DNA of 64,000 nt from JAEUJM01 sp044221555 (GTDB lineage Bacteria > Actinomycetota > Acidimicrobiia > Acidimicrobiales > DATDAH01). How positions within the stretch are numbered: the first letter of the stretch is position 1; each line of letters begins with the position of its first letter. The DNA is taken from assembly GCA_044221555.1 (NCBI GenBank), contig JBGAOY010000001.1, positions 558,001 through 622,000 of the forward strand. Direction: 5' to 3'. Shown here in pieces: positions 37,047-45,270 of this stretch. A program made the translations under genes and the position numbers. The notes below the pieces were generated by a model. It had not been told where the DNA came from. It saw nothing but the letters and a program-made list of their open reading frames with translations, and did no database searches.

Positions 37047-37052
37047 AGGCTA
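37047..37052 (-). promoter_or_regulatory. Leaderless -10 (TAGCCT) for glyS
   Basis: TAGCCT ends 7 nt before the ATG at 37039, with no Shine-Dalgarno. In the same divergent gap, TAGGAA serves the opposite gene. Confidence 0.5.
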
Positions 37053-37091
37053 CCGCTCCGCCTCTGGTCTCCCTTGAGGTCCCCGATGCGG

Positions 37092-37097
37092 TAGGAA
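37092..37097 (+). promoter_or_regulatory. Leaderless -10-like (TAGGAA) for RDD gene 1
   Basis: TAGGAA(T) ends 8 nt before the GTG at 37106. No Shine-Dalgarno. The two hexamers in the 66-base divergent gap face outward, so the promoters are back to back. Confidence 0.4.
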
Positions 37098-37105
37098 TAG
37101 GCACT

Positions 37106-38023
37106 GTGAACGACGACGCGCGGCGCAGCGACCCAACCCGCGTGCTCGCCCGGCGGACGCTCGCGTGGCTCATCGACGTGTTCGTGTTCATCGCCACGTT
37201 CGTGGCAACGGTCGTGGTGTTCGGCGAGCGCTTCACGGGCACGGCCATCGCCGCCGAGCCCAACGGCTTCCGTTTCGAGAGCGGCGACGCCACGCTCTGG
37301 TTCCCGAAGGGCGTGCCCGCCGTCGGTGATTCGGTGCTGGTTGTCCCGGGCAACAAGTTCTGGCTGGCGGTCGGCCTCTTCTGGGTGGTGCTGCTGGTCG
37401 ACTGGGTGATCGTCCAGGGGCTCACGGGCCGCACGGCCGGCAAGTCGCTGTGCCGTGTCCGCTGCGTCACCCGCGAGGAGGCCCGCCCCGGCATCGGCCG
37501 TGCGCTCCTGCGCACGATCCTGTGGCCGATCGACCTGATCGAGATCGTGCTGCCCCTCGCCTTCATCCTCGCCACCTTCACCAAGGGCCACCGCCGGGTC
37601 GGCGACTTCGCGGCCGGCACCTTCGTGGTCGACCGGGCGTTCGCGGCCCGCCTCGCCGGCGACCACACCGACGACCGACCCGAGCGCATCCCCGCGTCCG
37701 AGGTCGAGTTGGCCGGCGGCGACGGCGGCGACGTCGAGCACGAGGACGAATTCGATGCCGACCTCGTCGCCGACACGGGGGGCCGACCGCCCTCGGTGTT
37801 CGAGCCCGCGCCCCCGACGCCGTCGGCCGCCGCGCCCGCACCGGCCCCGGAACCGGCTCCCGTGGCAGCCGCGCCGGCCCCGACCCGCGAGCGGTCGCTC
37901 GAGCCCGTGTGGAACGAGTCGCTCGACACCTACGTACGGTGGGAGCCGTCGGTCGAGCGGTGGATCGGCTGGGACGAGGCCGCCCAGAAGTGGCGGCTCG
38001 TGGACCCCTCACGGATGGGGTAG
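37106..38023 (+). CDS. RDD-family membrane protein
   Basis: 305 residues from a GTG. RDD pattern: VLARRTLAWLIDVFVFIATF (first span with the Arg-Asp pair), an extracytoplasmic loop, KFWLAVGLFWVVLLVDWVIV, GRTAGKSLCRVRCVTREEAR, and a third span after RTILWPIDLIEIVLPLAFIL. The C-terminal half is Pro/Ala-rich and acidic, ending in a compact Trp motif (YVRWEPSVERWIGWDEAAQK). RDD proteins are poorly understood and may move ions or osmolytes. It is followed 10 bases later by a second RDD gene. Confidence 0.8.
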   Translation: MNDDARRSDPTRVLARRTLAWLIDVFVFIATFVATVVVFGERFTGTAIAAEPNGFRFESGDATLWFPKGVPAVGDSVLVVPGNKFWLAVGLFWVVLLVDWVIVQGLTGRTAGKSLCRVRCVTREEARPGIGRALLRTILWPIDLIEIVLPLAFILATFTKGHRRVGDFAAGTFVVDRAFAARLAGDHTDDRPERIPASEVELAGGDGGDVEHEDEFDADLVADTGGRPPSVFEPAPPTPSAAAPAPAPEPAPVAAAPAPTRERSLEPVWNESLDTYVRWEPSVERWIGWDEAAQKWRLVDPSRMG

Positions 38024-38033
38024 AAAGGGTGGC

Positions 38034-38858
38034 GTGAGCGCCTACCAACCCGCAGCCGATCCCACCGCCGTCGTCGGCAAGCGTGTCCTCGCCTTCCTCA
38101 TCGACTTCGCCATCTGGATGGCGTTGTACCTGATCGTGTTCTTCCTGCTCGCCGACTCGGCCGACAACGACTTCGCCACCTGCACGGGCACCTGCGCCAA
38201 CATCGGCGACACGGTGTACGGGGTCGGGGGCGGCAAGGCCGCAGTGGTCTGGCTCGTGTACTGGGGCTACCTGATCGTCGTGTTCGGCGTCGTCGAGGGC
38301 CTCAAAGGCGTGACGCCCGGCAAGGCGCTGCTGGGCCTGAAGACCGTCAACGAGCAGGGCGAGGCACCCGGTGCCGGCAAGGGGATCGTGCGGGCGCTGT
38401 TCCTCATCGTCGACCTGATGTTCTGCTTCCTCATCGGCCTCATCACCGCGATCACCACGAAGAAGCACCAGCGAGTGGGCGACATGGTCGCCAAGACCTT
38501 CGTGGTGGGCAAGGCCGACGCCGGGCGCCCCATCGGCGTCGCGGGTGCGGCCGCGGAGCCTTACGGCACCCCGGTGGGTGCGGCCGCCCCCTACGGCGCC
38601 GCCGCTCCGGGCGCCCCAGCCGCCGGCGCCCCCTACGCCCCGGCCGCACCGGCGGCGCCACCGGTGAGCAAGGAGAGCCCCTTCGGTGGGGCCCCGCCCG
38701 TCGCCGAGCCGACCACGCCCATGGCCGCCCCGGCGGCGTCGGGCACCGAGCCGCAATGGGACCCGGCCCGCAACGCCTACATCCAGTGGGACGCGGCGCA
38801 GGGCACGTGGCTGCAGTTCGACGACGCCACCCAGCAGTGGACGCCCATCTCGCAGTAG
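38034..38858 (+). CDS. Second RDD-family membrane protein
   Basis: 274 residues from a GTG preceded by AAAGGG. The RDD domain is residues 1-160: KRVLAFLIDFAIWMALYLIV, the GVTPGKALLGLKTVNEQGEA loop, and a span after RALFLIVDLMFCFLIGLITA. The loop also has ATCTGTCANIG with two Cys. The C-terminal 100 residues are Pro/Ala/Gly-rich and end in a Trp-rich motif (AYIQWDAAQGTWLQFDDATQ) similar to that of the previous gene. It is probably a tandem duplicate with a diverged linker. Confidence 0.8.
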   Translation: MSAYQPAADPTAVVGKRVLAFLIDFAIWMALYLIVFFLLADSADNDFATCTGTCANIGDTVYGVGGGKAAVVWLVYWGYLIVVFGVVEGLKGVTPGKALLGLKTVNEQGEAPGAGKGIVRALFLIVDLMFCFLIGLITAITTKKHQRVGDMVAKTFVVGKADAGRPIGVAGAAAEPYGTPVGAAAPYGAAAPGAPAAGAPYAPAAPAAPPVSKESPFGGAPPVAEPTTPMAAPAASGTEPQWDPARNAYIQWDAAQGTWLQFDDATQQWTPISQ

Positions 38859-38975
38859 GCGGCACGAGCGCCCTGCGCCGACCAGCGCGCGAGCGGCACC
38901 CGGCTCCTTGCTAGGGTCGCGGCCGGCGAGCGGATCCAGCGACGGGATCCACCGATCCATGGGGGGAACCTGGCG

Positions 38976-39533
38976 ATGGGTGACATAAATTCCGATGCGG
39001 GCCTGCCCGCCACACGCGCGGACGAGATCTACCTCAGCGAGGCCCGGCCGATCCAGCAACCCGGGTACCCACCCCCGATGGCCCCGGCGCCGGCGGTCCC
39101 CCAGCCCATGCGACGGGCACCGGTGAACTACCAGCCGAACGAGGCCGGCTGGTGGCTGGCCGCGGACGGCCTCTGGTATCCCCCCGAGACCGCACCGGGC
39201 GGCCAACAGCAGCAGCCGTCGATGCCGGTCATCGCCAACCCGCAGCAGGGCTCGCAGAACATCGTCGTCAACGTGGCCGCACCGCAGCAGCCCACGTATC
39301 CGGCCTTCGTCACCGGGCCACCCAAGTCGCGGGTAGCGGCCGGCCTGCTCCAGATCTTCTTCCCCGGTCTGGGCATCGGCCGCTTCTACCTGGGCTACGG
39401 CGGGATCGGCGCCGCCCAGCTGCTCATCAGCCTGTTCACCTGTGGCATCGGCGCCATCTGGGGCTTCGTCGACGGCATCATCATCCTCTGCGGTGGCGTG
39501 CAGACCGACGCCCGCGGGGTGCCGCTGCAGTAG
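38976..39533 (+). CDS. TM2-domain membrane protein
   Basis: 185 residues. A Pro-rich N-terminus holds NEAGWWLAADGLWYPPE near residue 55, followed by Gln/Pro spacers. The TM2 domain starts near residue 115: SRVAAGLLQIFFPGLGIGRF then YLGYGGIGAAQLLISLFTCG, ending with GIGAIWGFVDGIIILCGG. TM2 proteins have two spans and a conserved short turn. Function unknown. It is preceded by a TAGGGT (38912-38917) and a long 59-nt leader. It is one of four envelope-protein genes here sharing the Trp-Trp motif or Trp-rich tails. Confidence 0.8.
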   Translation: MGDINSDAGLPATRADEIYLSEARPIQQPGYPPPMAPAPAVPQPMRRAPVNYQPNEAGWWLAADGLWYPPETAPGGQQQQPSMPVIANPQQGSQNIVVNVAAPQQPTYPAFVTGPPKSRVAAGLLQIFFPGLGIGRFYLGYGGIGAAQLLISLFTCGIGAIWGFVDGIIILCGGVQTDARGVPLQ

Positions 39534-39620
39534 CGCCCGGGCCCGGTCCGGGTCGCCGGATCGGTCGCACCAGCAGCCCCCGACATCCGAACGGACGCGA
39601 CCTGGGCGAACCGTCGGGCG

Positions 39621-40142
39621 CTACTCGGCCAGCGGTCGGCCCTCGGCGTCGGTGGACAGGCTCGGTGAGCCGGTGAGGATCAAGATGCCCTCGATCAGGC
39701 CCCAGATCCCCCCGATGCCGCAGGTGAACAGGGTGACGAAGATCTGCGCCACCCCGATGCCCGTGTAGCCCAGGTAGAAGCGGTGCACCCCGATGCTGCC
39801 GAGGAAGATCCCCAGTAGGCCGGCGGTCATCTTCGACTTGAGGGGGCGTCCGTCGGCGCCCACGGCCATGGGCGCCGAGTAGGCGGGCTGGGGCGCGTAG
39901 CCGGCCTGCGGCGGCGCGTACCCCTGCTGCGGCGGCGCGTACCCCTGCTGGGGCGGCGCGTACCCCTGCTGCGGCGGCGCGTACCCCGGCGCCGGCGGTG
40001 GGGTGTACCCGGGCGCGGGCGGTGGGGCCTGGGCCGCGGGGTCAGGCTCGGGCGGCGGCTCGCCCCCCGGTGGCGGGGGTGCCGACCACACCGTCTCGCT
40101 CGGGTCCGGGCCGCCCGGCGGCGGAGGTGGGTAGTCGCTCAT
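39621..40142 (-). CDS. TM2-domain protein with GYAPPQQ repeats
   Basis: 173 residues from the ATG at 40142. The N-terminal half is Pro/Gly/Tyr-rich with three or more exact GYAPPQQ repeats (21-bp DNA units between about 39904 and 39987). The TM2 domain, about residues 102-160, has SKMTAGLLGIFLGSIGVHRF, YLGYTGIGVAQIFVTLFTCG and IWGLIEGILIL. It is close to the TM2 domain at 38976-39533 (FYLGY.GIG.AQ), so the two are probable paralogues facing opposite ways. Function unknown. The Pro-rich arm is likely disordered and cytoplasmic. Confidence 0.8.
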   Translation of the reverse strand: MSDYPPPPPGGPDPSETVWSAPPPPGGEPPPEPDPAAQAPPPAPGYTPPPAPGYAPPQQGYAPPQQGYAPPQQGYAPPQAGYAPQPAYSAPMAVGADGRPLKSKMTAGLLGIFLGSIGVHRFYLGYTGIGVAQIFVTLFTCGIGGIWGLIEGILILTGSPSLSTDAEGRPLAE

Positions 40143-40255
40143 GTCAGACCTCACAAGTAGTAGGACGCCCGCACGTTACCAACGGCGACCGCCGTCCGGG
40201 GGCGGCCGGCCGGGCGGTGCCGCCAGAGCCCACGCGACCGTGCCAAGCTGCCCCC

Positions 40256-40696
40256 ATGAGCGACTACGCGCAGGGCCCCGGATGGTGGCAGGCGTCGGAC
40301 GGCAAGTGGTACCCGCCACAGGACCCCGCGCCGTCCGCGCCGGCCGGTCCCTGGTCGACCACCCCGCCGGCGGTCACGCCCTACTCGAACCCGTACGTGG
40401 CCCCGGCGTACCAGACCGTCACCACCAACGGACTGGCCATCGCCTCGTTGGTGTGCGGGGTGGCCAGCTTGGTCACCTGCGTCTCCTGCATCCCGGCCGT
40501 GATCCTCGGGCACATGGCCCGATCGCAGATCCGCGATTCGAACGGCGCGCAGCAGGGCGAGGGCCTCGCGCTCGCCGGCCTCATCATCGGCTACGTCGTC
40601 ATCGGCCTCTTCGTCGGGTACATCATCTTCGCGATCGTCCTGGCGGCGACGAGCGACACCAACAGCCTCGGGCCGCTACTCGCACCCCGCGACTGA
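40256..40696 (+). CDS. DUF4190-like membrane protein
   Basis: 146 residues. The N-terminus is GPGWWQASDGKWYPPQDP, the same Trp motif seen in the TM2 gene, then a Pro/Ala spacer. Two hydrophobic segments follow (LAIASLVCGVASLVTCVSCI and IIGYVVIGLFVGYIIFAIVL) with the DUF4190 centre PAVILGHMARSQIRDS and GEGLALAGLI between. Such proteins are small integral membrane proteins of unknown role. The shared Trp motif suggests a common partner or targeting function (inference). Confidence 0.75.
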   Translation: MSDYAQGPGWWQASDGKWYPPQDPAPSAPAGPWSTTPPAVTPYSNPYVAPAYQTVTTNGLAIASLVCGVASLVTCVSCIPAVILGHMARSQIRDSNGAQQGEGLALAGLIIGYVVIGLFVGYIIFAIVLAATSDTNSLGPLLAPRD

Positions 40697-40801
40697 CCCA
40701 GACGGCCCCTCGCGCACGGCCCGACTCCGGTGCGCTCCGCTCATCAGCGCGTTCCGCGCCCCCGGGCGCCGGATGGTCGGTGCTCGCTCCCGGTACTCGG
40801 G

Positions 40802-41518
40802 TCAGGCCTGCTCGAGCACGCCGAACGAGCGCAGGCGGCGCTCGAGGTGGTGCTCGAGGGCCCGGGTGGCCAACAGCTCCACCTCGTGGCTGGCCGGTGA
40901 GTCCGGAGCGTCGAGCGCGGCACCCAGCTGCCCACCGAGGATCTGCTGCAACAGCACCACCGCGGGCGGGCTGACCGCGGTCCCCCGGCGACAGCCCCGG
41001 CACAGGACCCCGCCCTCGTCCAGGTCGAACGCCACCAGGTCGTCGTCGCTGCCACACCGGACACAGCGATCGACCACCGGACGGAGGCCCTCGAGCGCGA
41101 GCAGCTTCCAGAAGAAGCCGGCGACCACCAGCGTCGATGTATGGGCCGACAGCGTGCGCAGCGCCCGCAGCAGCAGCTGGTAGAGCGCGACGCTGGGTGG
41201 GGCGTCGTCGCTGATCTGGTCGACCGCCTCGAGCATGGCCGAGGCACGGGCGAAGCGGTCGAGGTCGTCCCGGAGGGTGCGGAACTGGTCCACCGTCTCC
41301 ACCTGGGTCACGATGTCGAGGGTGCGCCCTTCGTAGAACTGGGCGGCCACGTGGCTGGTGGGCTCGAGGCGGGCCCCGAACTTCGACTGGGTCTTCCGCA
41401 CCCCCTTGGCCACCGCCCGCACCTTGCCGTGACCGGCCGTGTAGAGGGCCACGATCCGGTCGGCCTCGCCCAGCTTGTGGGTGCGCAGCACGATGCCGTG
41501 ATCCCGGTAGAGGGCCAT
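40802..41518 (-). CDS. recO: DNA repair protein RecO
   Basis: 238 residues. The N-terminal OB fold starts MALYRDHGIVLRTHKLGEAD and continues with ALYTAGHGKVRAVAKGVRKT. The zinc site CVRCGSDDDL...LCRGCRRG (CxxC...CxxC) lies about residue 150-178. The C-terminal helical part ends in a long helix. RecO loads RecA with RecR at gaps protected by SSB. It lies four bases after uppS on the same strand, as commonly found. Confidence 0.92.
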   Translation of the reverse strand: MALYRDHGIVLRTHKLGEADRIVALYTAGHGKVRAVAKGVRKTQSKFGARLEPTSHVAAQFYEGRTLDIVTQVETVDQFRTLRDDLDRFARASAMLEAVDQISDDAPPSVALYQLLLRALRTLSAHTSTLVVAGFFWKLLALEGLRPVVDRCVRCGSDDDLVAFDLDEGGVLCRGCRRGTAVSPPAVVLLQQILGGQLGAALDAPDSPASHEVELLATRALEHHLERRLRSFGVLEQA

Positions 41519-41522
41519 GGCG

Positions 41523-42272
41523 TCAGCCGGCGCCGCGCTTGCGGCGATCGCCGTCCTTGTCGAGGCCCCCGAAGCGGCGCTCGCGCCGCTGGTACTCGCG
41601 GACGGCGTCGAAGAGGTGCTCGCGACGGAAGTCGGGCCACAGCACCTCGGTGAACACGAGCTCGCTGTAGGCGATCTCCCACAGGAGGTAGTTGGAGATG
41701 CGGAACTCCCCCGAGGTACGGACCATCAGGTCGGGGTCGGGCATCTCCGGGTCGTACAGGTGGCTGCGGATCGACGCCTCCGTGATCTTGTCGGCGGGTG
41801 TGCCCTCGGCCACCAGCGCCCGCACCGCGTCGACGATCTCGGCCCGGCCGCCGTAGTTGAACGCGATCGTGAAGGTCATCGTGGTGTTGTGCCGGGTGAG
41901 CTCGATCGACTCGTCCATGCGGCGGATGAGGCGCTTGGGCACCCGCCACCCCCGCCGGCCCACGAAGCGCATCCGCACGTCACGGTCGTTCAACTCGTCG
42001 CGCCGCCGGCGCAGGATGGACTCGTTGAAGCCCATCAGGTAGCGCACCTCGTCGGGTGGTCGCTTCCAGTTCTCGGTGGAGAAGGCGTAGACGGTGAGCC
42101 AGTGGATGCCCAGCTCGAGGGCGCCCTCGACGGTGTCGAAGAGGGCCTCCTCGCCGGCGGCATGGCCTTCGGTGCGCTTGAGCCCGCGCTGCTCGGCCCA
42201 GCGGCCGTTGCCGTCCATGACGAGCGCGACGTGCGTCGGGACGCGCGAGAGATCTATGTCGGCCGGCACCAC
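41523..42272 (-). CDS. uppS: Isoprenyl transferase (undecaprenyl diphosphate synthase type)
   Basis: 249 residues. Signature HVALVMDGNGRWAEQRGLKR with the catalytic Asp near residue 19 and GNGRW; LTVYAFSTENWKRPPDEV; ending with DLMVRTSGEFRISNYLLWEI (RTSGE, R-I-S-N) and FTEVLWPDF. It condenses FPP with IPP units to make the C50/C55 lipid carrier for cell-wall synthesis; actinobacteria can carry a short-chain and a long-chain copy, so the product length is open. It is followed by recO with a 4-base gap. Confidence 0.93.
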   Translation of the reverse strand: MVPADIDLSRVPTHVALVMDGNGRWAEQRGLKRTEGHAAGEEALFDTVEGALELGIHWLTVYAFSTENWKRPPDEVRYLMGFNESILRRRRDELNDRDVRMRFVGRRGWRVPKRLIRRMDESIELTRHNTTMTFTIAFNYGGRAEIVDAVRALVAEGTPADKITEASIRSHLYDPEMPDPDLMVRTSGEFRISNYLLWEIAYSELVFTEVLWPDFRREHLFDAVREYQRRERRFGGLDKDGDRRKRGAG

Positions 42273-42340
42273 CCCTGCAACCTACCGCCTGTCCCGATCG
42301 CATCGGGGGAGGCGGGCACGGCGACGCCGCGGCACCCCCG

Positions 42341-42346
42341 TAGGGT
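42341..42346 (+). promoter_or_regulatory. -10 element (TAGGGT) for the dinG leader ORF
   Basis: TAGGGT ends 6 nt before the GTG at 42353, so the transcript would begin at that codon. Taken with the coupled leader ORF, this gives dinG a leaderless leader peptide. Confidence 0.5.
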
Positions 42347-42352
42347 GGCGAC

Positions 42353-42421
42353 GTGAGCCCGAGGCACGAGGGCGTGGCCCGAGCGGCCCGTGAGCGAAGC
42401 GAACAGGAGCGGGAGACGTGA
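42353..42421 (+). CDS. 22-codon leader ORF coupled to dinG
   Basis: GTG at 42353, 22 codons, TGA at 42419-42421 overlapping the dinG GTG at 42418 by four bases (GTGA). The peptide is highly charged (MSPRHEGVARAARERSEQER, then ET). There is no Shine-Dalgarno before it, but a TAGGGT 6 nt upstream. A purine-rich site (aggagcggga, about 42404-42413) serves the dinG start. It may be a translational coupling device; peptide function is not implied. Confidence 0.45.
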   Translation: MSPRHEGVARAARERSEQERET

Positions 42422-44412
42422 GCCTGGAACGCCGCAGTGTCGAGACGCTCGACCGGGTCACCGCCGCACTGCCCGGGGGCGGTGAGCATCGAGGGGGCCA
42501 GCGCGACATGGCCGGCGCCGTGGCCCGGGCGATCCAGGACGAGCGGCACCTGATCGTCCAGGCCGGCACCGGCACCGGCAAGTCCCTGGCCTACCTGGTG
42601 CCGGCAGCCGAGAGCGGCAAGCGGGTGGTGGTGGTCACCGCCACCAAGGCCCTCCAGGACCAGCTCTTCACCAAGGACCTCCCATTCCTGGCCGACCACC
42701 TCGACCGAGACCTCGACTACGCGCTGTTGAAGGGCCGTTCCAACTACCTCTGCCGCCAACGGATCAGCGAGCTCGACACCGACCAGACCGCCTTGGGCCT
42801 CGACGACGCGGGCGACCGGGTGTCGACGCGAGACCTCGACCTGCTGCTCGACTGGGCCGACGAGACCGACACGGGCGACCGGGCCGAGTTGGCCTTCGAG
42901 CCCTCGGCCACCACATGGGCCGCGGTCAGCGTCGGGCCCCGAGAATGCCCTGGTGCCGCCAAGTGCCCCCAGGGTGAGGCCTGCTTCGCCGAGGACGCCC
43001 GGCGCCGGGCCGCGGCCGCCGACATCATCGTGGTGAACACCCACCTGTACGGCACCCATCTGGCCAGTGGCGGAGCGGTGCTGCCCGAGCACGGGGTGGT
43101 CGTGTTCGACGAAGCCCACCAGGTGGAGGAGGTGATCTCGGCCACCGCCGGGTTCGAGCTGAGCGGCGGCCGCTTCCACGCGCTGGCCCGCACCGTGGGC
43201 GCGATCATCGACGACCCGTCCCTCGCCACCGTCCTCGACGCCGCCGGTGACCGCCTGACCGCGGCGCTGGCCCCCGAGGTCGACCGGCGCCTGCGGGGCA
43301 CTGTCGGGCCGGCCCTGGCCGAGGCCCTGCTGGCCGCCCGTGACCGCCTCGAGCGAGCCCAGTCGGCGCTGCGGGCGGTGCCTTCGGACGCGCCCGGCGA
43401 CGTGGCCGCCCGGCGCGAGCGGGCCGTCAAGGCCACCACCTCGCTCACCGACGACGTCGACGCCGTGATGGACGTGCCGCCGACCCACGTGGCCTGGGTC
43501 GCCGGGCCGGACACGAACCCCTCGCTGAAGGTGGCCCCCATCGACGTCGGCGAGGTGCTCCGCGAGTCGCTGTGGAGCTCGTGCACCGCCGTGCTCACCA
43601 GCGCGACGATCCCGCCGGCGCTGCCCACCCACCTCGGCCTGGACGAGGCAGAGGTCACCCAGCTCGACGTCGGCAGCCCCTTCGACTTCGAGCACCATGC
43701 GCTGCTCTACTGCGCCGCCCACCTGCCCGAGCCCCGCCTGCCGGCCTACGAGGCCGCCCTCGTCGACGAGCTCGTGGCGCTCATCACCGCCGCCGGCGGG
43801 CGCACCCTCTCGCTGTTCACCAGCTGGCGGGTGATGAGCGCGGCGGCCGAGGCGGTGGCGGCCCGCATCGACCTCCCGGTGCTCACGCAGCGCGACCTCC
43901 CCAAGACCGCGCTCGTGCGCCGATTCACCGACGAGCCCGAGACCAGCCTGTTCGCCACAATGGGCTTCTGGCAGGGCGTCGACGTGCCCGGCTCGTCGCT
44001 GAGCCTGGTCACCATCGACCGACTGCCGTTCCCGCGCCCCGACGACCCGCTGCTGCAGGCCCGGCGGGAGCGGGCCCGCGCCGACGCCTTCCGGCTGATC
44101 GACCTACCCCGGGCGGCAACCCTGCTGGCCCAAGGGGCCGGCCGGCTCATCCGCTCGGCGGACGACCGCGGGGTGGTCGCGGTGCTCGACTCGCGCCTGG
44201 CCACCGGAACGTACCGATGGGACATCGTGCGCGCCCTGCCGCCGATGCGCCGGACGAAGGACCGGGCCGAGGTCGAGGCGTTCCTCACGGCGCTGCGGGC
44301 CGCGCCCGACGGCGTGGCGCACGCCGACCCCCTCACGCTCGCGAGCGGCGCCGCGGGGGCGACGGCGACGGCCGGGTCGGCCGCACCCCGAGTGGAGGTC
44401 CCGGGTCAGTAG
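42418..44412 (+). CDS. dinG: DinG-family ATP-dependent helicase
   Basis: 664 residues from a GTG. Walker A QAGTGTGKSLAYLVP at about residue 50, then VVVTATKALQDQLFTKD. The Fe-S cluster cysteines are visible: SNYLCRQRISE, then PRECPGAAKCPQGEACFAED. DEAH box VVFDEAHQVEEV near residue 228. C-terminal motifs TIDRLPFPRPDDPLLQAR and LAQGAGRLIRSADDRGVVAV. A 5'-3' XPD-like helicase that unwinds DNA:RNA or repair intermediates. It is on the plus strand amid minus-strand housekeeping genes and overlaps era at the 3' end by 7 bases. Confidence 0.9.
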   Translation: MSLERRSVETLDRVTAALPGGGEHRGGQRDMAGAVARAIQDERHLIVQAGTGTGKSLAYLVPAAESGKRVVVVTATKALQDQLFTKDLPFLADHLDRDLDYALLKGRSNYLCRQRISELDTDQTALGLDDAGDRVSTRDLDLLLDWADETDTGDRAELAFEPSATTWAAVSVGPRECPGAAKCPQGEACFAEDARRRAAAADIIVVNTHLYGTHLASGGAVLPEHGVVVFDEAHQVEEVISATAGFELSGGRFHALARTVGAIIDDPSLATVLDAAGDRLTAALAPEVDRRLRGTVGPALAEALLAARDRLERAQSALRAVPSDAPGDVAARRERAVKATTSLTDDVDAVMDVPPTHVAWVAGPDTNPSLKVAPIDVGEVLRESLWSSCTAVLTSATIPPALPTHLGLDEAEVTQLDVGSPFDFEHHALLYCAAHLPEPRLPAYEAALVDELVALITAAGGRTLSLFTSWRVMSAAAEAVAARIDLPVLTQRDLPKTALVRRFTDEPETSLFATMGFWQGVDVPGSSLSLVTIDRLPFPRPDDPLLQARRERARADAFRLIDLPRAATLLAQGAGRLIRSADDRGVVAVLDSRLATGTYRWDIVRALPPMRRTKDRAEVEAFLTALRAAPDGVAHADPLTLASGAAGATATAGSAAPRVEVPGQ

Positions 44413-45260
44413 CCCAGTCGCTCGAGGGCCTTGGGGCGGCGCTGCCAGTCCTTGTCGACCTTCACGAACAGCTCCAGGTACACCTCGTCGGGGAGCTGGC
44501 GGCGCACGGCGATGCCCACGCTCTTCAGCACCGAGCCCTTCTTGCCGATCACGATGCCCTTCTGGGACTCCCGCTCGACGAGGATCTCACACCGGATCCG
44601 AGGCCACTCCCACTCGGTGACTCGGGTGGCGATCGAATGGGGAAGCTCGTCACGGGCCACCGCCAGCAGCTGCTCTCGGACCAGCTCCGCCACCCAGAAC
44701 GCCTCGGGCACGTCGGTGACCATGTCCTCGGGGTAGTAGGCCGGCCCCACCGGCAGCCGGTCGATGAGATGCTCGACGAGCGCGTCCACCCCGTCGCCGG
44801 TGCGGGCCGACACGGGGAAGTACTCGCTGAGATCGAGCGTGGCCGCCTTGGCCAGCTGGCGCAGCACCGCCTGGGGCGCCGCGGCGTCGACCTTGTTCAC
44901 CACCACGATCGAGTCGCGCGGCACCCGTTGGGCGATGAACCGGTCGCCCGGTCCGAGGGGGGCGCTGGCATCGATGACGAGGCACACCACGTCGACGTCG
45001 CCGATGGCGCTCGTGGCGGTGGCGTTGAGCCGGTTCCCCAGCTCGGTGCGGGGCCGGTGGATGCCGGGGGTGTCGACGAACACCACCTGGGCCTCCAGCT
45101 CACCCTGGGGGTCCCGCCGGTTGAGGACCCCACGCACCTCGGTGCGGGTGGTCTGGGGCTTGTCCGAGACGATGGCCACCTTGGTGCCCAGGATGCGGTT
45201 GACCAGGGTGGACTTGCCGACGTTGGGCCGCCCCACGATGGTGACGAAGCCCGACTTCAC
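44406..45260 (-). CDS. era: GTPase Era
   Basis: 284 residues. G1 IVGRPNVGKSTLVNRILG, G3 FVDTPGIHRPR, G4 VVNKVD, and G5 near FPVSARTGDGVDAL. The C-terminal KH domain has EILVERESQKGIVIGKKGSV then LKSVG, which binds the 3' end of 16S rRNA. It assists 30S maturation. It follows the CorC-like gene after a 10-base gap in the phoH-ybeY-corC-era order. Confidence 0.95.
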   Translation of the reverse strand: MKSGFVTIVGRPNVGKSTLVNRILGTKVAIVSDKPQTTRTEVRGVLNRRDPQGELEAQVVFVDTPGIHRPRTELGNRLNATATSAIGDVDVVCLVIDASAPLGPGDRFIAQRVPRDSIVVVNKVDAAAPQAVLRQLAKAATLDLSEYFPVSARTGDGVDALVEHLIDRLPVGPAYYPEDMVTDVPEAFWVAELVREQLLAVARDELPHSIATRVTEWEWPRIRCEILVERESQKGIVIGKKGSVLKSVGIAVRRQLPDEVYLELFVKVDKDWQRRPKALERLGY

Positions 45261-45270
45261 CGACTCGAGG

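Noticed and set aside
37073..37097. TTGAGG/TAGGAA as a full promoter of the RDD gene
   Set aside because: The spacing is about 12 nt, too short for a sigma-70 promoter, so only the -10-like part is reported.
35681..37741. Long N-terminal extension of glyS to 37741
   Set aside because: The extra 230 residues are antisense to the RDD gene and rich in Arg/Gln/Glu with no homology; the ATG at 37039 begins just before GlyRS sequence.
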